From Mesorhizobium sp. LNHC252B00 (GTDB taxonomy: Bacteria > Pseudomonadota > Alphaproteobacteria > Rhizobiales > Rhizobiaceae), in the NCBI RefSeq assembly GCF_000502955.1, contig NZ_AYWO01000005.1, positions 61,549-118,342 on the forward strand: 56,794 nt of DNA, read 5' to 3'. A program made the position numbers and the translations under genes. The notes under the pieces were generated by a model, which had not been told where the DNA came from, ran no database searches, and saw only the letters and a list, made by a program, of their open reading frames with translations. Positions 31,117 through 40,091 of this stretch are shown one piece after another (position 1 is the stretch's first letter; every line of letters starts with the position of its first letter).

Positions 31117-31460
31117 GCTATTCTCCTTTGATGAGTGTTCCTTCGCCGGCTCGTCACGGTTCCAGCGCGGCCGGGCATTTGTTTCAGGCTATTGAGCTTT
31201 CCAAAAGGCGACAAGCGTGAACTGCCGGCGCTATGCAGGCAGTTCGATGAGAGGCAGGCGTTGCGTCGTCGCTGGGACTCGTGTGGCGTGCAAATGCCGT
31301 CATAGGCTTTCGCCGTGGCGCAGGCAGAGATACGACGATGTGGTCCGGTCTCGATCTGACCGGCAGGGAGACTTGGCAAGATAAGCCTGTCTTGTTGTTG
31401 CCGTAATCTCAGCCTGCCCGCGCGGCAGCGGCATTGTCAATGGCAAAGCTGCGCGCCACG
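31117..31460. promoter_or_regulatory. potF upstream region
   Basis: A 344-bp intergenic stretch between the DMT exporter stop and potF, both on the minus strand. It should hold the potF promoter and the exporter terminator. An inverted repeat CCGGTC (31345-31350)/GACCGG (31358-31363) is the only clear symmetry. No small gene is recognised. Confidence 0.35.
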
Positions 31461-32414
31461 TCAATTAGGCGATGGAACTCCGGTGACCCCTGCACGTTCG
31501 GGCCCCGTCTGGCGCTTGAATTCGAGCCCGATATGGACGAGCAGCGCCGTGACAACCACCGCGCCACCGACGATGGTGCGCCCCGACGGCACCTCGGAAT
31601 GGACGAGCCAGACCCATATGGGCCCCAGGATCGGCTCGAACGTGCCGAGCAGTGCTGCTATTGCCGCGGGTATCAGCCGAGCGCCGGTGGCGAAAAAGGC
31701 GAGGCCGAGGCCCAGATTGACCACGCCGAAGACAAAGAGAAAAGCCATGTCACTGGTCGACACAGCGAATGTCGAGGTCTGCGATGCGGCAAAGCCTGCC
31801 GCAAGCATGGTGCCAAGGCAGGTTGCCGGCGTCATGCGGACACCGGCAAACCGCCGGGTAATGACGGTGGCGATCGAGAACATCACCGCGATCAACAGCG
31901 CCAGCCCGTCACCTATCGGCGAGACGGCGCCATCAAGCGATTCCGACACCATGATGGCGACGCCGGCGATGACGGCAGCGATGGCCAGCCAGGTCGCGAC
32001 ACCCACCCTTTCACGAAACAACGCCCAGGCGAACAGCGCCGCCAGCAACGGCACGCCGGCCTGCATCAACAGGATATTGGCCACGGTGGTGTAGGCAAGT
32101 GCCACGACAAAGGCGGTCGATGCCGTGGCGAAGCAGACGCCGACGGCAAGGCCGGGCAGACCCATGTCGCGGAACATTTTCGACATGCCGCGCCAGCCGT
32201 CGCGCCAGACCATGAAGCAGATCAGGAAAGCCGCTGCCCAGACAGAACGCCAGAAAACAACCGTCCAGCTATCGCCGACAGTGATGAAGCGGGCGATGGT
32301 GCCGCCGAAACTCCACATCAGTGCCGACAGGAACACCAAAAGCATGCCGACGCGTTCGTCGCGCCGCGAGGCGGTCGATGAAGCAAGGATCGGCGATGAT
32401 GCAGTGTCGGTCAT
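31461..32414 (-). CDS. DMT-family (EamA) transporter
   Basis: A 317-aa protein with about ten membrane helices and two EamA repeats (LLVFLSALMWSFGGTIARFI in the first; FEPILGPIWVWLV near the end of the second). Drug/metabolite exporters of this type move small metabolites or amino acids out of the cell. The ATG at 32414 gives the usual N-terminus; the open frame further upstream to 32537 is unlikely. It lies upstream of potF on the same strand but is separated by 344 bp. Confidence 0.86.
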   Translation of the reverse strand: MTDTASSPILASSTASRRDERVGMLLVFLSALMWSFGGTIARFITVGDSWTVVFWRSVWAAAFLICFMVWRDGWRGMSKMFRDMGLPGLAVGVCFATASTAFVVALAYTTVANILLMQAGVPLLAALFAWALFRERVGVATWLAIAAVIAGVAIMVSESLDGAVSPIGDGLALLIAVMFSIATVITRRFAGVRMTPATCLGTMLAAGFAASQTSTFAVSTSDMAFLFVFGVVNLGLGLAFFATGARLIPAAIAALLGTFEPILGPIWVWLVHSEVPSGRTIVGGAVVVTALLVHIGLEFKRQTGPERAGVTGVPSPN

Positions 32415-32591
32415 GGGCGCGACTGTCGGGCTTTTGTGGACGGGACGATGCGCAAGGGACGACGAAAAGATGGCCTGTTCGCGTAACGCAAAGATGCGCG
32501 CTGGGGCTGAGCCAGTTCGATTTGCCGTTTGGGGCACTGAGAAGCCGTCTTGGTCTCAGCCGGACGGCGAACCAGACCGTCGCAACAGAGT

Positions 32592-33491
32592 CTATGAGGT
32601 ACTCTTGTTGCCGCGGATGAAGCGCCAGAGCCCGGCCAATGGAACCAGCAGGATCAGACCGAACTTCTTCAACGCAACCAGAGCCACGATCAAAAAGCCT
32701 GCCTTCGCCGCCAACTTGCCGGCAATCAGCCCACCAACGCCTACCGCTGCAACCGTATCGACGCCTGGCACGAAATCGGCGTATGTCTTGCCGGCGCCGA
32801 AGTCCGCCAAATCTAGAACCTCATCCAGGCTCTGTTTTATTTCCGGCAATTGCTTCACGGTGGCGATGTAGCTCATCACAAAAACGCCTTCCCTGCCGAG
32901 AAAGCGGACGTCATAGTTGAGCGTGTGGACCGCGTCGCTGCCAAATTCCAATTCCTTGGCCCAGTGAAGCCGCTTGTTGACCGCATCATAGACAGGCGGT
33001 GAGGCCCAACCGACCAGCGTAACGGGCTGAAAGCCGTCCTTTACTCGCTGGTCATTGGCCGACGAGGTGTCCGCCTGCATGCTGCGCAGCAATTCGTCGT
33101 AGTCGATGGAGTTGGCGTCGCTATCGTCGACATATCCTATCTTCTCCCAGCGCAACTCTATCCCCCAATTGTTGTCGGCAATGGGATCGTTTGCCGCGGG
33201 AAAGATCATGCCGAGCGCATCGGCACCGGAGCCGGGCGGATTGCCCCAAGCTTCGGTCAGGACGGCTGCCGTGTCCTTCTTGTTCAGGAAGTAGAACTTG
33301 TCCTTGAGGTCAAGATGCACGCCCTCGGCGAGGTCTATCGCGCCGGTTTTCGGATCGATCTTGTCCAGGAATGCCTTGCCGGCGTCGTTGTACTGTTGGT
33401 AAGACTTGAAGAAGGCCGACGACTTTTCCGCTGCGGCAGGGCCAACCGAAAAGGCGAACGCCAAACTCAACCAGAAAACTGTCTTGCCCAT
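32592..33491 (-). CDS. DUF2167 membrane-anchored protein
   Basis: A 299-aa DUF2167-family protein. It has a signal peptide (VFWLSLAFAFSVGPAAA), a periplasmic domain with WGIELRWEKIGYVDDSDAN, and a C-terminal membrane region (AGFLIVALVALKKFGLILLV). A GGGGGA site stands before the ATG at 33491. The function of the family is not established. It stands alone between the exporter gene and scfR. Confidence 0.82.
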   Translation of the reverse strand: MGKTVFWLSLAFAFSVGPAAAEKSSAFFKSYQQYNDAGKAFLDKIDPKTGAIDLAEGVHLDLKDKFYFLNKKDTAAVLTEAWGNPPGSGADALGMIFPAANDPIADNNWGIELRWEKIGYVDDSDANSIDYDELLRSMQADTSSANDQRVKDGFQPVTLVGWASPPVYDAVNKRLHWAKELEFGSDAVHTLNYDVRFLGREGVFVMSYIATVKQLPEIKQSLDEVLDLADFGAGKTYADFVPGVDTVAAVGVGGLIAGKLAAKAGFLIVALVALKKFGLILLVPLAGLWRFIRGNKSTS

Positions 33492-33642
33492 CAATGATCC
33501 CCCGACCCATATGCAGCTTGCGTTTTGATATCCTGCCGGCAATGTTCGAGCAATATTGTAACTGTTACATCACGATCGACAGCTAGCATCTTTCACAAAT
33601 ACACACATTTCGTTGTATTGTTCTGCGACCAACAGTCATGAC

Positions 33643-35085
33643 TTACTGGAAATCGAAAGCGCTCAGGCCCGTTACCATCTCGTCGAGGCCGAGCGGACGC
33701 GTCACCGGCGGCTCGGCGCGCGCCAGGCAGCCGACGCGCTCGCAAAGCCGGCAGGCGGGTCCGACCGGTGTCGCCGCGACGCGGCCGGCCTTTGCGGCGA
33801 TTGCCGCACCGGGCAGCGCCGCGCCATAGACGATGTCGTCGCGAAAGCCGATGTCGCAACCGAGCAGCAGCGCGGTGCGGCGCGGGCGCTCCGAGAAGGC
33901 GCCTTGCGGTCCTTCAAGCGTGCGAGCAATGCACAGGAACTCGGCGCCGTCGGGCATTTCCACCGCCTCCACGAAGATCTGGCCGGGCTGGGTGAAAGCG
34001 ACATGCACGGGCAGTTTGGGGCAGGCGCCGCCGAAGCGGCTTTGCGGAAAGCCCTGGCTCCCGGCCTTGCGGAAGCGGTTGCCGGCATTGTCGACCTCCA
34101 GCATAAAAAACGGCACACCCGAGGCACCCTGCCGCTGCAGCGTGGTCAACCGGTTCGCCGCCTGTTCGAAGGAGACACCGAAGCGCGAACGCAGGACATC
34201 GATATCATAACGGGCACGCACGGCAGCCGTGTGAAAGGCCTGGTAGGGCATCATCAAGGCATGCGCCGAATAACGGCCAAGTTCGAAGCGAGCGAGCCGG
34301 CGGGCCTCGTCGGTGGCCAGCTTGAGCGCCTGGATCTCGCCGGCGACCGCGACCGTCATGCGGATCAGACAGGCCTCCATCGCGACTTCGCGTAATTGGT
34401 CGAACGGCGACAGCCGCTCGGACAGGAACATGCGCTGCGAGTGGCGGTCATAACGGCGACGCCAGTTCGGCATGGTGGCGACCGGCAGCACCTTGACCAC
34501 GATGCCGTATTCGCGCTTCAGCCAAGCCTTCAGCGCGCCGAACAGATCGTCGCCGGGATCAAGCACCGAGGTGAACGCCGCGGCCTCCTCCTCGAGGGCT
34601 GCGAAATGGTTCGGCCGGCGCTCGAAAATCTCGTGCACCTCGTCGATCGGCAGGCGGGCACCGGAAACTGCGGTCGTCCGGCCCTCGCGCGCCAAAAGCT
34701 CGTTGAGGTCGGACAGGCGCTCGGCCTGTTCGCGATAGGCGCGAAACAGCTTTATCACCGCCGCGGACGCGTTGGGCGCCGCCTCGGCAAGTTCTATCAG
34801 CTCCTGATCGCCCGGCAGCTCGCCGACCAGCAGAGGATCGGTGAACACCTCCTTCAAAGCGGCGACTGACCCCCTTGCCTCGCCCTGCAACTCATGCGGA
34901 TCGATCTTGTAGACGGACGCCAGCTTGAGGATCAGTTGCACGGTTAGCGGCCGCTGGTTGCGCTCAATCAGGTTGAGATAGGACGGGGAAATGCCAAGCC
35001 CCTCGGCCATCGCCGTCTGGGTCAGGCCCTTGGCGTTGCGGATGCGGCGGATGCGCGGCCCGGCAAATATCTTCTGGTCAGCCAT
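33643..35085 (-). CDS. ScfR/RamB-type XRE regulator
   Basis: A 480-aa short-chain fatty-acyl-type regulator. The N-terminal Cro/C1 HTH is RIRRIRNAKGLTQTAMAEGL with SPSYLNLIERNQRPL. A central ImmA/IrrE-like region follows, and the C-terminal domain ends in a Cys cluster (CRLCERVGCLARAEPP). RamB and ScfR relatives control acetate and propionate metabolism, including the glyoxylate shunt. The gene is divergent from isocitrate lyase, with 235 bp containing repeated ATTTACA half-sites, which supports direct control of aceA and itself. Confidence 0.9.
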   Translation of the reverse strand: MADQKIFAGPRIRRIRNAKGLTQTAMAEGLGISPSYLNLIERNQRPLTVQLILKLASVYKIDPHELQGEARGSVAALKEVFTDPLLVGELPGDQELIELAEAAPNASAAVIKLFRAYREQAERLSDLNELLAREGRTTAVSGARLPIDEVHEIFERRPNHFAALEEEAAAFTSVLDPGDDLFGALKAWLKREYGIVVKVLPVATMPNWRRRYDRHSQRMFLSERLSPFDQLREVAMEACLIRMTVAVAGEIQALKLATDEARRLARFELGRYSAHALMMPYQAFHTAAVRARYDIDVLRSRFGVSFEQAANRLTTLQRQGASGVPFFMLEVDNAGNRFRKAGSQGFPQSRFGGACPKLPVHVAFTQPGQIFVEAVEMPDGAEFLCIARTLEGPQGAFSERPRRTALLLGCDIGFRDDIVYGAALPGAAIAAKAGRVAATPVGPACRLCERVGCLARAEPPVTRPLGLDEMVTGLSAFDFQ

Positions 35086-35103
35086 CGACTGTCCTTGACA
35101 GGA

Positions 35104-35255
35104 ATTTACACAAGGTTCGCGACAATCTCGATGCGCCGCTCTTTACAATCATGACAAATTTACAGCGTGCGCCTGTCAAACGCAACACAGGTTTTCCCTT
35201 ATATTTCGCCGATTTTCTTGATTCTACTGGCTCATCTCGCGCCGCAATGTAAATT
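35104..35255. promoter_or_regulatory. scfR-aceA control region with ATTTACA half-sites
   Basis: ATTTACA occurs at 35104-35110 and 35158-35164, TTTACA at 35142-35147, and the reverse form TGTAAAT at 35249-35255. Several copies of one half-site between a regulator and its presumed target suggest cooperative operator sites. The assignment to the regulator ScfR is inference. Confidence 0.5.
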
Positions 35256-35320
35256 CAGTCAAACCCCGCGCTCGATGATCGATGCCCGGACACGGATGCA
35301 GTAATCCTTCGGAGTGATCA

Positions 35321-36610
35321 ATGACTGATTTTTACAACCTCGTCCCATCGGCGCCGGAAGGTCGCTTCGACGGTATCGAACGGCCTTATTCCGCGGAAGA
35401 CGTGAAGCGGCTGCGCGGCTCGGTGCAGATCCGCCAGAGCCTTGCCGAAATGGGCGCCAACCGGCTGTGGAAGCTCATCCACGAGGAGGACTTCGTCAAT
35501 GCGCTCGGCGCCATGTCCGGCAACCAGGCGATGCAGCAGGTGCGCGCCGGGCTGAAGGCGATCTATCTGTCGGGCTGGCAGGTCGCCGCCGACGCCAACA
35601 CCGCATCTGCGATGTATCCGGACCAGTCGCTCTATCCGGCCAATGCGGCGCCCGAGCTGGTCAAGCGCATCAACCGCACGCTGCAGCGCGCCGACCAGAT
35701 CGAGACGTCCGAGGGCAACGGGCTTTCGGTCGAGACCTGGTTCGCGCCGATCGTCGCCGACGCGGAAGCCGGATTCGGCGGACCGCTCAACGCCTTCGAG
35801 ATCATGAAGGCATTCATCGAGGCGGGCGCCGCTGGCGTCCACTATGAGGACCAGCTGGCGTCGGAAAAGAAGTGCGGCCATCTCGGTGGCAAGGTGCTGA
35901 TCCCGACTGCGGCGCATATCCGCAATCTCAACGCAGCGCGCCTGGCAGCGGACGTGATGGGCACGCCGACCCTGGTCGTCGCGCGCACCGACGCGGAAGC
36001 CGCCAAGCTGCTCACCTCCGACATCGACGAGCGCGACCAGCCTTTCGTCGACTACGGCGCTGGGCGTACGGTGGAAGGCTTCTATCACGTCAGCAACGGC
36101 ATCGAGCCCTGCATTGAGCGGGCCATCGCCTATGCGCCTTACGCGGATCTGATCTGGTGCGAGACCTCGAAGCCTGACCTGGCGCAGGCCAGGAAATTCG
36201 CCGAGGGCGTGCGCAAGCACCACCCCGACAAGCTGCTCGCCTACAATTGCTCGCCATCGTTCAACTGGAAGAAGAACCTCGACGACGCGACGATCGCCAG
36301 GTTCCAGAAGGAACTCGGCGCCATGGGCTACAAGTTCCAGTTCATCACGCTCGCCGGCTTTCACCAGCTCAACTACGGCATGTTCGAACTGGCTCGCGGC
36401 TACAAGGCACGGCAAATGGCGGCCTATTCCGAGTTGCAGGAAGCGGAGTTCGCGGCCGAGGCCAATGGCTACACCGCGACCAAGCACCAGCGCGAGGTCG
36501 GCACCGGCTATTTCGATGCCGTGTCGATGGCGATCACCGGCGGCCGGTCGTCGACCACCGCCATGCACGAGTCCACCGAGCACGCGCAGTTCAAACCGGC
36601 AGCGGAATAG
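35321..36610 (+). CDS. aceA: Isocitrate lyase
   Basis: A 429-aa isocitrate lyase, the first enzyme of the glyoxylate shunt: isocitrate to glyoxylate and succinate. The active-site signature KKCGH is present with the catalytic Cys near residue 185. [11 protein letters not shown] and [17 protein letters not shown] are further hallmarks. Needed for growth on acetate, fatty acids or PHB-derived C2 units. Controlled probably by the divergent ScfR regulator; a small gene follows 58 bp downstream. Confidence 0.96.
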   Translation: MTDFYNLVPSAPEGRFDGIERPYSAEDVKRLRGSVQIRQSLAEMGANRLWKLIHEEDFVNALGAMSGNQAMQQVRAGLKAIYLSGWQVAADANTASAMYPDQSLYPANAAPELVKRINRTLQRADQIETSEGNGLSVETWFAPIVADAEAGFGGPLNAFEIMKAFIEAGAAGVHYEDQLASEKKCGHLGGKVLIPTAAHIRNLNAARLAADVMGTPTLVVARTDAEAAKLLTSDIDERDQPFVDYGAGRTVEGFYHVSNGIEPCIERAIAYAPYADLIWCETSKPDLAQARKFAEGVRKHHPDKLLAYNCSPSFNWKKNLDDATIARFQKELGAMGYKFQFITLAGFHQLNYGMFELARGYKARQMAAYSELQEAEFAAEANGYTATKHQREVGTGYFDAVSMAITGGRSSTTAMHESTEHAQFKPAAE

Positions 36611-36668
36611 CGAGCTGCAAAGTACAGAGGAAACGCCCAGCAGGGCTTGGGACACAAGGAGAAGACCA

Positions 36669-36911
36669 ATGGCATCGATAAGCCGTGTCAAGGAACGCGC
36701 CGAGGAACAGTCCACGACGATGAGCGTCGACCAGCAAGCGACGATCCGCATGCTGGCCAACGATCTGCACCGCCTCAACCAATCGGTGATGAAGGCGGTC
36801 GAGGCGGGCGTCTCGGTGGAGCTCGTGCGCTCGGCACGCCATCACGGCGGCGACGGCAACTGGGGCGACCTGCTGATCCCGGTGATCGTCACGCAACAAA
36901 GCCACGGCTGA
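36669..36911 (+). CDS. Small conserved protein downstream of aceA
   Basis: An 80-aa protein, MASISRVKERAEEQSTTMSV, with AAGGAG before the ATG. It has a helical N-terminal half and a C-terminal segment HHGGDGNWGDLLIPVIVTQQ. In Sinorhizobium meliloti a small hypothetical gene (SMc00767) also follows aceA and was reported to matter for acetate metabolism; this looks like the same gene. A terminator at 36934-36970 closes the unit. Molecular function unknown. Confidence 0.75.
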   Translation: MASISRVKERAEEQSTTMSVDQQATIRMLANDLHRLNQSVMKAVEAGVSVELVRSARHHGGDGNWGDLLIPVIVTQQSHG

Positions 36912-36933
36912 TCGCAATCCGTGCAACCGCCCT

Positions 36934-36970
36934 TTCACCTGCGCGGTCGCCGTGCAGGTGAATTTTCTTT
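36934..36970 (+). terminator. Terminator after the aceA unit
   Basis: TTCACCTGC (36934-36942) pairs with GCAGGTGAA (36954-36962), followed by TTTTCTTT. It ends the transcript of aceA and the small gene. Confidence 0.8.
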
Positions 36971-37139
36971 CATGACATCCCGGTGGACAGTCCAGTACAG
37001 TAGAGTTGCTTGAAATTCACTGCTCCCAGGCATGATCTCGGGGTCTTTTATTTCAACTTGACATAAGCCACGATCTCACGCCAATTGCACCCCAGATTCA
37101 ACTCTGCATTGAAATAGGGGCGAGCTTCTTGGCCGACTT

Positions 37140-37592
37140 GTGTGCCCATTGAATCACGAAGGCGAGACTCCAAGACATCTGAATCGGGCGCCGCGCGACG
37201 CTAGCTCCGAGGCGATCCGCGATCCGTCGCAGGTGCTTGTCGTCGGCAAATCGCCCATCAATCGCGTGGTGATCTCGAAGATCGTCGAGCGATCCGGGCT
37301 CAAGCCAATCTCGGAATCTCCCGACACGGCAGCGAGGATCTTACGGTCCCTCATTCCCGGCGCAGTCGTTCTAGACGGCGGTGCCGACAACAAGGACTGC
37401 GACGACCTGATGTCCAGCATCGGAGCGTTGCGGCGGGCCTCGGGCAAATCGCTGCCACCGGTGATCCTGCTTTCGACCAAGAATGGCTCGCCGGAGAGCC
37501 TGAGCCTGTCTGATATCATCGATGTCGTGGTCGCCAAGCCGATCACGCCCGAACGGCTGCAGCCGGTGATCGACCGCCTGGTTGGCCGCTAG
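37140..37592 (+). CDS. Degenerate single-domain response regulator
   Basis: A receiver-like protein of 150 aa from a GTG start (alternative TTG at 37149); the domain begins about residue 30. The phospho-acceptor Asp (AVVLDGG), the conserved Thr (ILLST) and Lys (VVAKPIT) are present. The acidic pair that binds Mg2+, normally DD or ED in the first loop, reads GK (VLVVGKSPINR). It may therefore be a pseudo-receiver that works by protein contact. No kinase gene is adjacent, and it has no output domain. Confidence 0.75.
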   Translation: MCPLNHEGETPRHLNRAPRDASSEAIRDPSQVLVVGKSPINRVVISKIVERSGLKPISESPDTAARILRSLIPGAVVLDGGADNKDCDDLMSSIGALRRASGKSLPPVILLSTKNGSPESLSLSDIIDVVVAKPITPERLQPVIDRLVGR

Positions 37593-37657
37593 ATTGCAGA
37601 AAGAGTTGTAGGCGGTTTCCCCGCCCGTAAACGGAAAACAATGGCCGACTACTGCGA

Positions 37658-38374
37658 TCAGCCCGCGTTCACGATGCTTTCAACCAGCCCGGGCAGTTGG
37701 CCGAGATCGGATATCTGGCGGAATCTCGATTCGGCCACCGGAGCCTCGACATGCTCCAGCACCCAGGTCAGTTCATGCGGCACATGGACACCCCAACCGC
37801 CGGCCTCGATGGCCGGCACCACGTCCGACTTCAGCGAATTGCCGACCATCATGCTTTTTGCCGGACCATCGCCATGCCGGCTGAAGATCCTGTCATAGGT
37901 GGCGGCATTCTTGTCGCTGACGATCTCGATCGCGTCGAACAATTCGCCCAGACCTGACCCGGCCAGCTTGCGCTCCTGATCGAAAAGGTCGCCCTTGGTG
38001 ATCAGCACAAGGCGGAACGCGCCGGCAAGCTTTTCGACAGTCTCGCGCGCATGCGGCAAGACCTCGATCGGATGGCTCAGCATCTCGCGGCCGGTATCGA
38101 GAATCTCCGATATGACCGCCGCCGGCACGTGGCCCTGTGTAACCTCGATCGCTGTTTCGATCATCGACAGGGTAAATCCCTTGATACCGAAGCCATAGAC
38201 GGCAAGGTTGCGCCTTTCGGCTTCCAACAATCGCGCGGAGATGTGCCCCGCTTCGCCATGGTCGGCCAACATGGCGGCAAAGCGCTTCTCCGTCAGGCGG
38301 AAGAACTGCTCGTTCTGCCAGAGTGTGTCGTCGGCGTCGAAGCCGATCGTCGTCAGTTTGTCGTCGTGCCGCAT
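37658..38374 (-). CDS. HAD-superfamily hydrolase
   Basis: A 238-aa haloacid-dehalogenase-type phosphatase: motif I FDADDTLW with nucleophile Asp, motif II LITKGD, a Lys in RKLAGSGLG and motif IV MVGNSLKSD. A helical cap lies between motifs I and II. Probably hydrolyses small phosphate esters; the substrate is unknown. It is divergent from puuA with 163 bp between. Confidence 0.87.
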   Translation of the reverse strand: MRHDDKLTTIGFDADDTLWQNEQFFRLTEKRFAAMLADHGEAGHISARLLEAERRNLAVYGFGIKGFTLSMIETAIEVTQGHVPAAVISEILDTGREMLSHPIEVLPHARETVEKLAGAFRLVLITKGDLFDQERKLAGSGLGELFDAIEIVSDKNAATYDRIFSRHGDGPAKSMMVGNSLKSDVVPAIEAGGWGVHVPHELTWVLEHVEAPVAESRFRQISDLGQLPGLVESIVNAG

Positions 38375-38537
38375 GCAATTTCTCGATTAAGATTGGGGTC
38401 TCGATTGGGATCGGGATTGCGGAAACTAAGCCGATTGGCGCGATTTTCAACAGCGTCAGCCAATGCCCGGCGCGGCTCCCCTTCCCTTCCATTGGAGGGC
38501 ACGGCTATACTCCACAATCCGCAACCCAATCTGGTGA

Positions 38538-39974
38538 ATGATGCCGCCTGCAAAAAAGGAAGTCCGTCCGTCGAGCCGCGGAGGACGTGCCCGCACGCCT
38601 GCCTTCGTGAAAAACCAACGGGGCGTCAAGAACTGGAAGGAAGTCAGCGCCTGGCTGGAATGGCGCGGCATCGAAGACATCGAGTGCATCACGCCTGATC
38701 AGGCAGGCGTCGCCCGCGGCAAGATGATGCCATCGAAGAAATTCACCTCCAACACATCGCTGGCCCTGCCATCGGCAGTCTTCATGACGACGATTTCCGG
38801 CGGCTATCCCGAGGACGGCAACGGCTTCCATTACCCGGAAGACGACGGCGACCTCAAACTGATGCCTGACCTGTCGACGCTGACGGTGGTGCCCTGGGAA
38901 GAAGACCCGACGGCCGCGGTCATCTGCGATCTGGTCCACCAGGATGGCCGCTCGGTCGAGTTCACGCCACGCAACGTGTTGAAGCGCGTGGTTGCCGCCT
39001 ATGACAAGCTCGGCCTGAGGCCGGTGGTGGCGCCTGAGATCGAATTCTATCTGGTGCGCAAGAATCCCGATCCGGATTATCCGCTTACACCGCCGGTCGG
39101 CCGTTCGGGACGCGCGATCGGCGGCGGCGCCGGCTATTCGATCGCCGGCGTCAACGAATTCGACGAACTGATCGACGACATCTACCATTTCTCCGAAAGC
39201 CAGGGGCTGGAGATTGATACGCTGATCCACGAGGAAGGTGCCGGCCAGCTTGAGATCAATCTGCGCCACGGAGACCCGATCGAACTGGCCGACCAGGTGT
39301 TCATGTTCAAGCGCACCATTCGCGAGGCGGCGCTGAAGCACGAGATCTATGCCACCTTCATGGCCAAGCCCATCCAGGGGCAGCCTGGCTCCGCCATGCA
39401 TATCCATCAATCGATCATCGACAAGAAGACCGGACAGAACATCTTCTCGGCTGCCGACGGCTCGGAAACCGACGCCTTCTTCCATTTCATCGGCGGTATG
39501 CAGAAGCATGTGCCGAACGCGCTGGTGATGTTCGCGCCCTATGTTAATTCCTACCGGCGATTGACACAGGCGGCGTCGGCGCCGGTCAATAACAAATGGG
39601 GCTATGACAATCGCACCACGGCGTTTCGTGTGCCACGCTCGGATCCGGCGGCGCGGCGCGTCGAAAACCGCATCCCCTCCTCCGACGCCAACCCCTATCT
39701 GGCTTTGGCGGCATCGCTTGCCTGCGGGCTGATCGGCATCACCAGGAAGATCAAGGCCGAACCTCCCGTCCTGACGACCGCCAATGCCGACGAGATCGAC
39801 CTGCCACGTGGCCTGCTCGAAGCCGTCGACCTGTTCGAGGGCGATAAGGAGCTCTGCGCGCATCTGGGCAAGTCCTTCGCCGCGACCTATGCGGCGATCA
39901 AGCGCGCCGAATTCGAGACGTTCATGGAAGTGATCAGCCCCTGGGAACGGGAGTATTTGTTGCTCAATGTTTAG
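38538..39974 (+). CDS. puuA: Glutamine synthetase-family, gamma-glutamylputrescine synthetase-like
   Basis: A 478-aa GlnA-family ligase. The catalytic-domain features are EIEFYLVR, the ATP/metal region HEEGAGQLEINL, MHIHQSII, and RVENRIPSSDANPYLALAAS. It lacks the Tyr adenylylation site of GlnA, and the sequence type is that of PuuA: ATP-dependent joining of glutamate to putrescine. It is followed by the FAD oxidase puuB, and a full putrescine importer lies upstream at 26991-31116. Other polyamines or amines are possible substrates. Confidence 0.85.
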   Translation: MMPPAKKEVRPSSRGGRARTPAFVKNQRGVKNWKEVSAWLEWRGIEDIECITPDQAGVARGKMMPSKKFTSNTSLALPSAVFMTTISGGYPEDGNGFHYPEDDGDLKLMPDLSTLTVVPWEEDPTAAVICDLVHQDGRSVEFTPRNVLKRVVAAYDKLGLRPVVAPEIEFYLVRKNPDPDYPLTPPVGRSGRAIGGGAGYSIAGVNEFDELIDDIYHFSESQGLEIDTLIHEEGAGQLEINLRHGDPIELADQVFMFKRTIREAALKHEIYATFMAKPIQGQPGSAMHIHQSIIDKKTGQNIFSAADGSETDAFFHFIGGMQKHVPNALVMFAPYVNSYRRLTQAASAPVNNKWGYDNRTTAFRVPRSDPAARRVENRIPSSDANPYLALAASLACGLIGITRKIKAEPPVLTTANADEIDLPRGLLEAVDLFEGDKELCAHLGKSFAATYAAIKRAEFETFMEVISPWEREYLLLNV

Positions 39975-40050
39975 CGAATAGCGAACAGAAATGATGAGAC
40001 GGGCGACACAGTCTCGATCAACCCTCACTTTTCAATTCTTCCCTATTCGC
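39975..40050. repeat. Inverted repeat GCGAATAG...CTATTCGC
   Basis: GCGAATAG (39975-39982) and CTATTCGC (40043-40050) are perfect complements in the 117-bp gap between puuA and puuB. They could form a long-range stem or be an extragenic repeat element of the genome. No promoter is evident. Confidence 0.4.
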
Positions 40051-40091
40051 CATTCGCTTCCCCCCCCAAAACTCCGAGTCTTAACCGCATC

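Noticed and set aside
35318..36778. 486-aa minus-strand frame opposite aceA
   Set aside because: It exactly shadows isocitrate lyase, whose motifs are unmistakable.
38505..40028. 507-aa minus-strand frame opposite puuA
   Set aside because: Shadow of the glutamine-synthetase-family gene; no independent domain.
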